In this document: positions 29,595-36,680 of the stretch, in pieces | How positions within the stretch are numbered: the first letter of the stretch is position 1 | Layout of the letters: each line of letters opens with the position of its first letter | The notes under the pieces: model-generated | What the model was told of the DNA's origin: nothing | Databases searched by the model: none | What the model saw: the letters and a program-made list of their open reading frames with translations, nothing else | Made by a program: the position numbers and the translations under genes | Assembly: GCA_000482765.1 (NCBI GenBank) | Contig: AXWR01000028.1 | Span: forward strand, 1-36,680 | Direction of reading: 5' to 3' | Length of the DNA: 36,680 nucleotides | From: Meiothermus taiwanensis DSM 14542 | GTDB taxonomy: Bacteria; Deinococcota; Deinococci; Deinococcales; Thermaceae

Positions 29595-29951
29595 ATGGCA
29601 CGGCTCTCGACCCATGTGCTGGACACCGCCCACGGCCGCCCTGCGGCGGGGCTCGACCTCGAGCTCTACCGCCTCGGCCCCTCGGGCGAGCGCACCTTCG
29701 TGACCGCGGCCCGCACCAACGCCGACGGCCGCACCGATACCCCCTTGCTCTCGGGCGAGACCATCCCGGTGGGCCGGTACGAGCTGGTCTTCCACGTGGC
29801 CGCCTACTTCAAGGCCCAGGGCGTCCCCCTGCCCGACCCCCCCTTTCTGGACGAGGTGCCCATCCGCTTTGGCATCGCCGAGGCCCAGGGGCACTACCAC
29901 GTACCGCTGCTCATCTCGCCCTACGGCTACAGCACCTACCGGGGTAGCTAA
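29595..29951 (+). CDS. uraH: 5-hydroxyisourate hydrolase
   Basis: A 118-residue transthyretin-related protein. It carries the three family signatures: [14 protein letters not shown] at the N-terminus with the catalytic His, an internal GRTDTPLL with the catalytic Arg, and the C-terminal YSTYRGS. It opens the ring of 5-hydroxyisourate to OHCU, the substrate of UraD. No signal peptide. It starts 9 nt after puuD. Confidence 0.96.
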   Translation: MARLSTHVLDTAHGRPAAGLDLELYRLGPSGERTFVTAARTNADGRTDTPLLSGETIPVGRYELVFHVAAYFKAQGVPLPDPPFLDEVPIRFGIAEAQGHYHVPLLISPYGYSTYRGS

Positions 29952-30029
29952 ATATAAACGCACGCAGCGCAAACTTATTGCAAGTAGTCCTAACAAAAAT
30001 AGCAACTATATCAAACTAGATACGAGCAC

Positions 30030-30069
30030 TTGACAAAGAAAAAAGTTTTGTTATAAATTTGTTATAAAT
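30030..30069 (+). promoter_or_regulatory. Promoter with exactly duplicated 11-bp -10 region
   Basis: TTGACA (30030-30035), 16 nt, TATAAA (30052-30057). The 11-mer TTGTTATAAAT occurs at 30048-30058 and is repeated without gap at 30059-30069, so the -10 exists twice. AGGAG (30075-30079) then precedes the small gene. Very AT-rich compared with both flanks. Confidence 0.6.
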
Positions 30070-30087
30070 CAGTTAGGAGACAATGAT

Positions 30088-30366
30088 ATGAGTGATAAAG
30101 AACCGCAAAACCAATCTCCTCAAGTGGGCGTACAGCAGGTCAAAGATATGACCCCACTTTCTACTGGGGAAAAAATTGTTTTAGTCCTTGTTTGCATGTT
30201 TCTTACCCCACTTGTGGGGCTCGTCGCTTATCTGTTCTTCGCGTCTAACGCACCAGTCAAAGCACGACAAAGTGCCATAATTAGCCTGATCTTCTTGGGG
30301 CTGTACATAATCTTGATAATAGCGTCCATATTCCTCGTTGCTGTGTTCTCTTCCGGCTCGATGTGA
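30088..30366 (+). CDS. Small two-TM membrane protein of unknown function
   Basis: A 92-residue protein: a polar head (1-27, QNQSPQVGVQQVKDM), TM1 at about 29-51 (IVLVLVCMFLTPLVGLVAYLFF), a basic loop PVKARQS and TM2 at about 64-87. Start ATG 30088 with AGGAG 8 nt upstream; ATG 30083 is out of frame. It has its own strong promoter and much lower GC than the urate genes on either side. The 222 bp after it (to 30588) show no gene. It is probably an insertion rather than a pathway member; a transport accessory role cannot be excluded. Confidence 0.65.
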   Translation: MSDKEPQNQSPQVGVQQVKDMTPLSTGEKIVLVLVCMFLTPLVGLVAYLFFASNAPVKARQSAIISLIFLGLYIILIIASIFLVAVFSSGSM

Positions 30367-30588
30367 TACTAGACTGTAATGGTTTGCGGTCTCTTCCAAG
30401 AAAGTTGAAGAAGCTCCACCTAGCAACGCCTAGTAAGGTTTGTGCGACACTGGCTCAACGGAGGTTTCAGCAAGGGAGCGATTCTGTGTTGCAGACCTTC
30501 CACATTAGGCTCCTGTATTGCCTCGGCACCCACTCATTTGCGAAAATGTTTTGACATACGGCATGGCATAATCCGGTAAGGTAGACCC

Positions 30589-31863
30589 GTGGAAACCAAC
30601 CATCGGGAACCGATATCGAGGGAAGTCAATACTGACTTCCCTCAACTAGCCCAGGAAGCCCTCGAGCGCTGCCACATCCTGGGCCGCCTGTCCGAAGAAA
30701 CAGGCCGCCTGACCCGCACCTTCCTCTCTCCGCCCATGCGGGAGGTGCACCGGCTGCTTACCGCCTGGATGCAGGAGCTGGGCATGACGGTGCGGGTGGA
30801 CGCGGTGGGGAACCTGATCGGGCACTACCCCGGCCAGAACCCCGAGGCCCCGGCCCTGCTGATGGGCTCGCACGTGGACACCGTGCGCGATGCGGGCCGG
30901 TACGACGGCCTTCTGGGGGTAGTGCTGGCGCTGGCGGTGGTGAAGGCCCTGGGGGGCCGGCGGCTGCCTTTTGCCCTCGAGGTGATCGCTTTTTCGGAAG
31001 AAGAAGGGGTGCGGTTTGGGGTGCCTTTTTTGGGGAGCAAGGCCATCGTCGGGCGGTTTGAGCCGGAGCTGCTAAAGCTGCAAGACGCCGAGGGGCAGAC
31101 GGTCGAGGCGGCCATCCGGGCCTTTGGCCTGGAGCCTGCCCAGATCCCCCAGGCCGCCTATAACCCCGCCCAAGTCAGGGGGTTTGTGGAGTTCCACATC
31201 GAGCAGGGGCCGGTGCTGGAGGCCCTGGGGTACCCGCTGGGCCTGGTGGAGGGCATCGTGGGGCAGAGCCGGCTCGAGGTGGCCTTCCGCGGCCAGGCCG
31301 GACACGCCGGCACCACGCCCATGCACCTGCGCCGCGACGCCCTGGCCGGGGCCGCCGAGTGGATGACCCTGGTCGAGCGCGAGGCCCGCGAGGAGCCGGG
31401 CCTGGTGGCCACGGTGGGCATAATTACCGCCCTGCCCGGCGCGGCCAACGTGATTCCGGGGGAGGTGCGGATGAGCCTGGATGTGCGCCACCTCGAGGAC
31501 GACACCCGCAGCCGGGCGGTGGCCAACCTGATCACCCGGGCCCAGCAGGTGGCCCAGCGCCGGGGCCTCGAGCTCGGCTACCGCACCCTCTACGAGCAGC
31601 CCGCCGTGCCCTGCGACCCCGACCTGAACGCGCTGCTGGCCCAGGCCTTGGAGGCCCAGGGCTACCCGGTGCACCGGATGGTCTCGGGGGCCGGGCACGA
31701 TGCCATGATTATGGCGGCCCTGTGTCCCGCCACCATGCTGTTCCTGCGCAGCCCCGGCGGCCTCTCGCACCACCCCGATGAGGCGGTCTGGCCGCAGGAC
31801 GTGGAGGCCGCCCTGCGGGTGGGCCTGGACTTTTTGCACAGGCTGGCGGCCGAGGCTGGGTAG
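30589..31863 (+). CDS. allC: Allantoate amidohydrolase (M20 hydantoinase/carbamoylase family)
   Basis: A 424-residue dimetal amidohydrolase. Metal ligands appear in GSHVDTVRDAGRYDG (His, Asp), SEEEGVRFG (Glu), FHIEQGPVLE (His) and the C-terminal GGLSHHPDE. GHAGTTPM and SGAGHDAM are family motifs. It hydrolyses allantoate to (S)-ureidoglycine, CO2 and NH3. The start GTG 30589 lies 6 nt after TAAGGT, so the message may be leaderless; an upstream TTGACA (30551-30556) is 20 nt from it. Followed 9 nt later by allantoinase, so substrate supply is adjacent. Confidence 0.88.
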   Translation: METNHREPISREVNTDFPQLAQEALERCHILGRLSEETGRLTRTFLSPPMREVHRLLTAWMQELGMTVRVDAVGNLIGHYPGQNPEAPALLMGSHVDTVRDAGRYDGLLGVVLALAVVKALGGRRLPFALEVIAFSEEEGVRFGVPFLGSKAIVGRFEPELLKLQDAEGQTVEAAIRAFGLEPAQIPQAAYNPAQVRGFVEFHIEQGPVLEALGYPLGLVEGIVGQSRLEVAFRGQAGHAGTTPMHLRRDALAGAAEWMTLVEREAREEPGLVATVGIITALPGAANVIPGEVRMSLDVRHLEDDTRSRAVANLITRAQQVAQRRGLELGYRTLYEQPAVPCDPDLNALLAQALEAQGYPVHRMVSGAGHDAMIMAALCPATMLFLRSPGGLSHHPDEAVWPQDVEAALRVGLDFLHRLAAEAG

Positions 31864-31872
31864 GAGGGAACG

Positions 31873-33237
31873 ATGCTCGACCTGATCGTGCGCGGTGGAA
31901 AGCTGGTCACCCCCGAAGGGGTACGGCAGGCCGACCTGGCGGTCGCGGAGGGGCGGATTGTGCAGATCGCCCCGGAGATTACCGAGCCGGCCCGGCAGGA
32001 GATCCGCGCAGAGGGCTTGCACGTCTTTCCGGGGCTGATCGACGTACACGTGCACTTCAACGAGCCGGGGCGGGCCCACTGGGAGGGCATCGCCAGCGGC
32101 AGCGCGGCCCTGGCCGCCGGGGGCGGCACGGCGTTTTTCGACATGCCGCTCAACTCCCTGCCCTGCACCCTCGACGCCCCTTCCTTCGACCAAAAACTAG
32201 CGGCCATGCGGGCTTCTTCCTACACCGACTTTGCCTTGTGGGGCGGTCTGACCCCCGGCAATCTGGAGCACCTGCCCGAGCTGGCCGAACGGGGCGTGAT
32301 TGGCTTCAAGGCCTTCATGTCGAACTCCGGCCTGCCGGAGTTTCCGCCCTGCGACGACGGCAGCCTGTACGAAGGCATGCGCATCGCCGCCCGGCTGGGC
32401 CTGCCGGTGGCCGTTCACGCCGAGTCGGAGGCCCTGACGGCCCACTTTACCCAGCAGAAGCGCCGGCAGGGCCAGACCACCTGGCGCGACTACCTGGCCT
32501 CGAGGCCGGTCTTTACCGAGCTCGAGGCCATCCAGCGGGCCCTGTTGCTGGCGCAGGAGACCGGCTGCAAGCTCCACATCGTGCACATCAGCTCGGGGGC
32601 GGGGGTGGCGCTGGCCGCCGAGGCCAGGGCCCGAGGGGTGGACGTGAGCCTCGAGACCTGCCCCCACTACCTGGCCTTCACCGAGGAAGACCTGGAACGC
32701 CTGGGGGCTGTGGGCAAGTGCGCCCCGCCCCTGCGCTCCCGCGAGCAACAAACTCTGCTGTGGAACCAGGTTTTGCAGGGACAGGTGGACATCGTCGCCT
32801 CCGACCACTCCCCCAGCCCCCCCGAGATGAAGCAGGGCCAAGACTTTTTTGCCATGTGGGGCGGGATTGCCGGGGTGCAGTCCACCCTGGCCGTGCTGCT
32901 CACCGAAGGCTGGCAGCAGCGCGGGCTGGCCCTGGAGCGGCTGGCCGCCCTGCTCTCGGCCAACCCGGCGCGGCGCTTTGGCCTGGTGGGCAAGGGCCTA
33001 TTGGCCGAAGGCTACGAGGCCGATTTCGCCCTGGTAGACCTGCAGCAAACCCACACCCTAAAGCCCCAGAACCTGCGCTACCGGCATCCCATCTCACCCT
33101 ACCTGGGCCGTAGCTTTGTGGGGGTGGTGCGGGAAACCTGGCTGCGGGGCCAGCGGGTGTATGCCTTGGGTAAGATAGAAAAGCCCAGCGAGGTTCGCTT
33201 GCTCAAGGGGACAATCCCCTTCGAGACAGCACCCTGA
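31873..33237 (+). CDS. allB: Allantoinase
   Basis: A 454-residue cyclic amidohydrolase opening allantoin to allantoate. DVHVHFNEPGR gives the first metal His pair, GFKAFMSNSG the carboxylated Lys, VHAES and IVHISS further His ligands, and ASDHSPSP the catalytic Asp. CPHYLAFTEEDLE is typical of allantoinase/dihydroorotase. ATG 31873 has GGAGGG 4 nt upstream. Normal length and no break. Confidence 0.93.
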   Translation: MLDLIVRGGKLVTPEGVRQADLAVAEGRIVQIAPEITEPARQEIRAEGLHVFPGLIDVHVHFNEPGRAHWEGIASGSAALAAGGGTAFFDMPLNSLPCTLDAPSFDQKLAAMRASSYTDFALWGGLTPGNLEHLPELAERGVIGFKAFMSNSGLPEFPPCDDGSLYEGMRIAARLGLPVAVHAESEALTAHFTQQKRRQGQTTWRDYLASRPVFTELEAIQRALLLAQETGCKLHIVHISSGAGVALAAEARARGVDVSLETCPHYLAFTEEDLERLGAVGKCAPPLRSREQQTLLWNQVLQGQVDIVASDHSPSPPEMKQGQDFFAMWGGIAGVQSTLAVLLTEGWQQRGLALERLAALLSANPARRFGLVGKGLLAEGYEADFALVDLQQTHTLKPQNLRYRHPISPYLGRSFVGVVRETWLRGQRVYALGKIEKPSEVRLLKGTIPFETAP

Positions 33238-33262
33238 CGGGCCTGTTTGCCCAGAGGTCTCT

Positions 33263-34012
33263 ATGAGCCTGACCGGTTTTACCCGTACCCGCGTAACCCC
33301 CGACCACGCCCTCCTGACCCCCGATACCTTTGTGCGGGCCCCCCTGCCCGGCTGGAAAAACACCGCCTGCATCGTGCACATCTCCCCCGAGCTGGGGGCC
33401 CGCTTCAAGATGTACACGGTGGAGATGGAGGCCGGCGGCACCGGCGAGATGACCCTGCTGGACATCCAGCGCTTTGCCTACGTGCTGGAAGGTGCGGTGG
33501 CCCTCGAGGTGGGCGGTACCCGGCATACCCTGGGGGCCCAGCACTACGCCTACCTGCCGGCCAACACCCCGCACCGCTTTGAGGCCGCCGCCCGCGCGCG
33601 GATGGTGGTGTTCGACAAGCCCTACCAGGCCCTGGCCGGGGTAGAAGTACCCTCGGTGGTGATCGGGCACGAGCCCGATATCCCCAGCAGCCCGCTCCTG
33701 GGCGACGAGGCCCTGCAGGTGCGCCTGCTCTTGCCGGACAACCCCTCTTTTGACATGGCCGTCAACACCATGACCTTCGAGCCTGGCGCCCACCTGTCCT
33801 TGGTGGAGACCCACGTGATGGAACACGGCCTGCTCTTCCTCGAGGGCGGCGGGGTGTACCGGCTGGGTGACTGCTGGTACACCGTGCAGGCCGGCGACGT
33901 GATCTGGATGGCCTCCTACTGCCCCCAGTGGTTTGGGGCTTTGGGTAAAACGCCCAGCAAGTACCTGATCTACAAAGACGTCAACCGGCACTCGCTCGAG
34001 CTGCTCTCCTGA
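33263..34012 (+). CDS. allE: (S)-ureidoglycine aminohydrolase (bicupin)
   Basis: A 249-residue protein with two cupin domains (about 55-125 and 165-235). YLPANTPHRFE in the first and the Mn-site region FEPGAHLSLVETHVMEHGLLFLEG in the second, then GDVIWMASYCPQWF, are characteristic of UGlyAH (AllE/YlbA). It releases ammonia from (S)-ureidoglycine to give (S)-ureidoglycolate and sets the stereochemistry. ATG 33263 has AGAGGT upstream, 25 nt after allB. Its presence with an amidohydrolase downstream points to the ureidoglycolate amidohydrolase branch. Confidence 0.92.
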   Translation: MSLTGFTRTRVTPDHALLTPDTFVRAPLPGWKNTACIVHISPELGARFKMYTVEMEAGGTGEMTLLDIQRFAYVLEGAVALEVGGTRHTLGAQHYAYLPANTPHRFEAAARARMVVFDKPYQALAGVEVPSVVIGHEPDIPSSPLLGDEALQVRLLLPDNPSFDMAVNTMTFEPGAHLSLVETHVMEHGLLFLEGGGVYRLGDCWYTVQAGDVIWMASYCPQWFGALGKTPSKYLIYKDVNRHSLELLS

Positions 34013-34104
34013 TGAAGACACCCTGCACACCGTATCTGGACGGTGGAGGCCGGCTGGCTGGGTGCGGTAAACTTCTTGTGCTAATACCAGATGGGAGTGC
34101 TCAA

Positions 34105-34160
34105 GGATTCAAAAAGACAGCCTCACGGAATTCTTGATTGACGATGGTCCTTTTGAATCC
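34105..34160. promoter_or_regulatory. Long-spaced inverted repeat upstream of the last urate gene
   Basis: GGATTCAAAA (34105-34114) and TTTTGAATCC (34151-34160) are perfect inverse copies 36 nt apart, in the 208-bp gap between allE and the last hydrolase. A TTGACG at 34138 may be a -35. It could be an operator pair or an RNA hairpin with a large loop. Otherwise the gap holds no gene. Confidence 0.4.
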
Positions 34161-34220
34161 GGTATGGATTCTCCCCAAGACTGGCTGAAGAATATCTAGG
34201 AAAAATTGCCGGAGTAGCCC

Positions 34221-35513
34221 ATGATCGTACGACCCCTGGTAGACCAAGAACGAATTATCCGCGAACTCGAGGCCCTGGCGGAGTTTTCCGATACCCCCAA
34301 GCCGGCCATTACCCGCATCCTGTTTACCAAACCCGACCTCGAGGCCCGGGCCTACCTCAAGGGGCTGTGCGAGGAAGCGGGCCTGCAACTGCGCGAGGAT
34401 GCTTTGGGCAACATCTTCGCCCGTTGGGAGGGCTCCGCACCCGATTTACCGGCGGTGGGCACCGGCTCGCACTTCGACGCCATCCCCTATGCCGGGATGT
34501 ACGACGGCACGGTGGGCGTTTTGGGGGGGCTGGAGGCCATCCGCTCTTTGCAGCGCAGCGGCTTCAAGCCCTACCGCTCCATTGAACTGCTCATCTTCAC
34601 CGCCGAGGAGCCCACCCGTTTTGGCATCGGCTGCCTGGGAAGCCGGGCCCTGGCCGGGGTCTTGAGCGCCGAGTCGCTGCGAGGGCTCAAAGACCCGGAG
34701 GGGCGCAGCCTCGAGGAGGTGCGCTGGGAGGCTGGCTATATGGGCCGCCTGGAAGACGTGGCCCTCCCCGAGGGCTACTACTCGGCTTTTGTGGAGCTGC
34801 ACATCGAGCAAGGGCCGGTGCTCGAGCAGGAGCGCGTTCCGCTGGGCATCGTGACGGCCATTGCGGCCCCGGCCTCCCTGCGGGTTCACCTGGAGGGGGT
34901 GGGCGGCCACGCCGGCACCGTCCTGATGCCCGACCGGCGCGATGCCCTGTGCGCTGCCGCCGAGATCATCCTGGGGGTAGAGGCCTTTGCTAAAAGCAGC
35001 GGCAGCATCAACACCGTAGCCACCACCGGTTTTTGCGAGGTTTATCCCAACGCCGTCAACAGCGTGCCCAGCCGGGTCAGGCTCGAGATCGACATCCGGG
35101 ATGTCGAGCAATCCCGCCGCGACCAGGTGATCCGCAACGTAATTCAAGGTGTCGAGCAGGTCTGCACCCGGCGTGAAATTAAATACAGCGTGGAGATCAT
35201 CAACATCGACCCCCCAGCCAAAGCGGGTTCCGAGGTACTCAAAGCGCTTGTTGCTGCCTGCAGCGAGGCCGGGGTCAGGTTTAAGTTGATGGTGAGCCGG
35301 GCCTATCACGACTCTTTGTTCATGGCCCGGATTGCCCCAACCGCCATGCTCTTCATTCCCTGTCGGGAAGGCATAAGCCACCGCCCAGACGAGTACGCTG
35401 CCCCTGAGGACATAGCCAGAGGCACCTACGTGCTGGCCCTCACCCTGGCCAAGCTCTCGCTGGCCGAGGACAAAGCTGCGTTGAAGGAAGACCCCGTTCT
35501 GCTCGATGAATAA
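34221..35513 (+). CDS. Ureidoglycolate amidohydrolase, plant UAH-like (M20 family)
   Basis: A 430-residue paralogue of the allantoate hydrolase. Several stretches closely match, from memory, plant ureidoglycolate amidohydrolase: SHFDAIPYAGMYDGTVGVLG, APASLRVHLEG, GGHAGTVLMPDRRDA, SRAYHDSLFMARIAP, FIPCREGISHRPDEY and LALTLAKLSL. Metal ligands (His, Asp, Glu, His) are in place. It would cleave (S)-ureidoglycolate to glyoxylate, CO2 and 2 NH3, ending the pathway without urea. ATG 34221 has GGAG 6 nt upstream. The alternative is a second allantoate or N-carbamoyl amino acid hydrolase, but the DAIPYxGxYDG and SRAYHDSLFMAR motifs argue for UAH. Confidence 0.82.
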   Translation: MIVRPLVDQERIIRELEALAEFSDTPKPAITRILFTKPDLEARAYLKGLCEEAGLQLREDALGNIFARWEGSAPDLPAVGTGSHFDAIPYAGMYDGTVGVLGGLEAIRSLQRSGFKPYRSIELLIFTAEEPTRFGIGCLGSRALAGVLSAESLRGLKDPEGRSLEEVRWEAGYMGRLEDVALPEGYYSAFVELHIEQGPVLEQERVPLGIVTAIAAPASLRVHLEGVGGHAGTVLMPDRRDALCAAAEIILGVEAFAKSSGSINTVATTGFCEVYPNAVNSVPSRVRLEIDIRDVEQSRRDQVIRNVIQGVEQVCTRREIKYSVEIINIDPPAKAGSEVLKALVAACSEAGVRFKLMVSRAYHDSLFMARIAPTAMLFIPCREGISHRPDEYAAPEDIARGTYVLALTLAKLSLAEDKAALKEDPVLLDE

Positions 35514-35621
35514 CCTTGGTTGGATTCAAGAAGAGCTGCACGGCAAGTCCGACCTCACAAACTCCACTGCACTCCGAGTTAGCGATCCAACGGAAGATTG
35601 GCTCGAGCGGAGCCTCGAGGT

Positions 35622-35647
35622 AAAAAACACCCGCCCAGGGGCGGGTG
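35622..35647 (-). terminator. Intrinsic terminator of rpmI-rplT
   Basis: On the minus strand CACCCGCC, loop CCTG, GGCGGGTG (35628-35647), followed by six T (35622-35627). An 8-bp GC stem, 4-nt loop and T run, 21 nt after the rplT stop. It also blocks read-through toward the urate cluster. Confidence 0.9.
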
Positions 35648-35668
35648 GATGGATCGGTGAAAACCGTC

Positions 35669-36016
35669 TCAGGCCCTGGCCTTATTCACCAACTCGGCAA
35701 AGGCTTCGGGCTGGCGCACCGCAATATCGGCAAGAATCTTGCGGTCAAGCTCAATGCCGGCTTTCTTAAGGCCGTGCATAAACACGCTGTAGCTCAGACC
35801 ATGCTGGCGAGCAGCCGCGTTGATACGCACAATCCACAAGCGGCGCATATCGCCCTTGCGCTTGCGGCGGTCGTTGAAGGAGCGCATGGCCCCGCTAAAC
35901 AGGGTTTCGCGGGCCTTGCGCACACTCTTGGAACGCAAACCATAGAAGCCCTTGGCCCGCTTAAGAATGGCCTTATGTTTACGACGACGAACTACACCGG
36001 TCTTGGCGCGTGGCAT
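35669..36016 (-). CDS. rplT: 50S ribosomal protein L20
   Basis: A 115-residue, very basic protein with the L20 start [18 protein letters not shown], the long RNA-binding helix region ([17 protein letters not shown]) and [20 protein letters not shown]. It binds 23S rRNA early in large-subunit assembly, and in other bacteria represses its own operon. ATG 36016 follows GGAGAGGT, 16 nt after rpmI. Full length. Confidence 0.98.
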   Translation of the reverse strand: MPRAKTGVVRRRKHKAILKRAKGFYGLRSKSVRKARETLFSGAMRSFNDRRKRKGDMRRLWIVRINAAARQHGLSYSVFMHGLKKAGIELDRKILADIAVRQPEAFAELVNKARA

Positions 36017-36032
36017 TCTGTATCACCTCTCC

Positions 36033-36233
36033 TTATACGTCGTAGGGCATCAGGCGGTGGACACGACGCTCTTCGCCCTTCGAAAAGGTAAAGTCGCGCC
36101 CTTTCTGACGGCGGCTTTTACCCGATTTGTGCCAGTTGAGGTGGCGCTTTCCCGGCTTTTTGCCTACCACTTTGCCTGTAGCCGTAATCTTGACACGGCC
36201 TTTGGCGCCCTTATGGGTCTTCATCTTAGCCAT
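36033..36233 (-). CDS. rpmI: 50S ribosomal protein L35
   Basis: A 66-residue basic protein starting MAKMKTHKGAKGRVKITATG, with HLNWHKSGKSRRQKG, the L35 signature. ATG 36233 has AGGAG 6 nt upstream. Usually preceded by infC; here only a promoter and an IS element end are seen upstream within the window. Confidence 0.98.
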   Translation of the reverse strand: MAKMKTHKGAKGRVKITATGKVVGKKPGKRHLNWHKSGKSRRQKGRDFTFSKGEERRVHRLMPYDV

Positions 36234-36299
36234 GGTCTACTCCTAGAGTTTGCCGCCCAAGTGCCTCATCTCGAGGGCTTTCGACTCGGCAGCCTTGCA

Positions 36300-36328
36300 A
36301 GTATAGCATCCTTTCAGGCCCCTGCCAA
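36300..36328 (-). promoter_or_regulatory. Promoter of rpmI-rplT
   Basis: On the minus strand TTGGCA (36323-36328), 17 nt, TATACT (36300-36305): near-consensus. It gives a leader of about 60 nt before rpmI, where L20-type autocontrol could act. It lies between the IS end and rpmI, so the insertion left the promoter intact. Confidence 0.75.
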
Positions 36329-36334
36329 CCCTAG

Positions 36335-36680
36335 TGTAATCGGTCAATACATTTGAGACTCCAGGGGAACCGACACCTCCTGTAGCTTAGCCAGGTACTC
36401 CACCGGCGCCAACCCCCCCAGGGCCATGTGCGGCCGGTGCAGGTTGTAGTGCTCCAGATAACCCTCCAGCTCCCCTTGAATAGCCTCTATCCCCAGCGGT
36501 AAAGCCCGCGTGTAAAACTCATCCCGAAACGTCCGCTGCAGCCGCTCTACCATCCCGTTCAGCTTCGGACTCCTCGGCGGCAAAACAAAAAGCTCTATCC
36601 CCAATACCCGACAACCCTCCTCAAACTCCGCCATGAACTCGCTGCCCCCATCCACCTGGATCGCACGGATGACACAAGGA
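36335..36680 (-). mobile_element. End of an IS481-like insertion sequence (cut by window)
   Basis: The transposase frame runs in from the right edge and stops at 36344. The adjacent sequence TGTAATCGGTCAATAC begins with the terminal TGT at 36335, directly next to CTAG (36331-36334). IS481 elements are known to prefer CTAG targets and to end in TGT/ACA. The exact terminal repeat needs the other end, outside the window. Confidence 0.6.
36344..36680 (-). CDS. IS481-family-type DDE transposase, C-terminal part (5' end outside window)
   Basis: At least 112 residues of a retroviral-integrase-like (rve) domain, open to the window edge. AIQVDGGSEFMAEFEEGC carries the second catalytic Asp; PPRSPKLNGMVERLQRTFRDEF carries the catalytic Glu about 35 residues later; the C-terminus EHYNLHRPHMALGGLAPVEYL is the usual transposase ending. 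The first Asp lies outside the window, so integrity cannot be judged. Confidence 0.85.
   Translation of the reverse strand, partial: PCVIRAIQVDGGSEFMAEFEEGCRVLGIELFVLPPRSPKLNGMVERLQRTFRDEFYTRALPLGIEAIQGELEGYLEHYNLHRPHMALGGLAPVEYLAKLQEVSVPLESQMY

Noticed and set aside
28278..30005. 575-codon frame on the minus strand opposite puuD and uraH
   Set aside because: Shadow of two clearly identified + strand enzymes; product is His/Gly/Gln-rich without any domain.
30363..30554. 63-codon frame between the small membrane gene and allC
   Set aside because: Overlaps the preceding stop region without a ribosome site, with irregular composition and no hydrophobic or conserved pattern.

Overview
The window looks like a chromosome segment of a Thermaceae bacterium, most likely Meiothermus or a close relative. 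This is inferred from three things: a provirus related to the tailless Thermus phages P23-77 and phiIN93, a heme pathway using HemQ (typical of Deinococcus-Thermus, Actinobacteria and Firmicutes), and high GC. I could run no database search, so the genus is an inference.

Layout. (1) 1-14371: the right-hand part of an integrated tailless, membrane-containing phage of the P23-77 type (Matsushitaviridae, formerly Gammasphaerolipovirus). A long leftward operon (11230 to below 1) carries two excisionase-like HTH proteins, small early proteins, a putative replication initiator, many small membrane (virion) proteins, an amidase with a holin-like partner, a PIN-type toxin-antitoxin pair, the packaging ATPase, the small and large major capsid proteins, and further coiled-coil or TM virion proteins. 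A divergent rightward lysogeny operon carries a LexA-like S24 repressor, a membrane-anchored Mrr-type nuclease of unusual architecture, and a tyrosine integrase. It ends at a displaced 3' part of tRNA-Arg(UCU), which marks attR. The left end lies outside the window.

(2) 14372-16057: a gene-poor stretch, a strong sigma-A promoter, an AT-richer MFS transporter, and a highly structured intergenic segment.

(3) 16058-27532: every enzyme from glutamyl-tRNA to heme b by the coproporphyrin-dependent route. A leftward, mostly overlapping operon hemA-hemC-hemD-hemB-HK-RR-hemE-hemQ-hemH-hemY has an OmpR-type two-component system inside it, and hemL is divergent. Tandem 11-bp repeats sit over the hemA promoter.

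(4) 27687-35513: urate catabolism on the + strand: uraD, puuD (membrane urate oxidase with cytochrome c tail), uraH, then allC, allB, allE and a plant-type ureidoglycolate amidohydrolase. Together they would take urate to glyoxylate with release of ammonia and no urea. A low-GC small membrane protein gene with its own promoter interrupts the cluster.

(5) 35622-36680: rpmI-rplT (L35, L20) on the minus strand with a promoter and an intrinsic terminator, then the end of an IS481-like element running off the window.

A genome-scale pattern also stands out. The palindrome CTCGAG is very frequent in the chromosomal part (about 30 per 10 kb by hand count) but near chance level in the provirus, so it separates host from foreign DNA.
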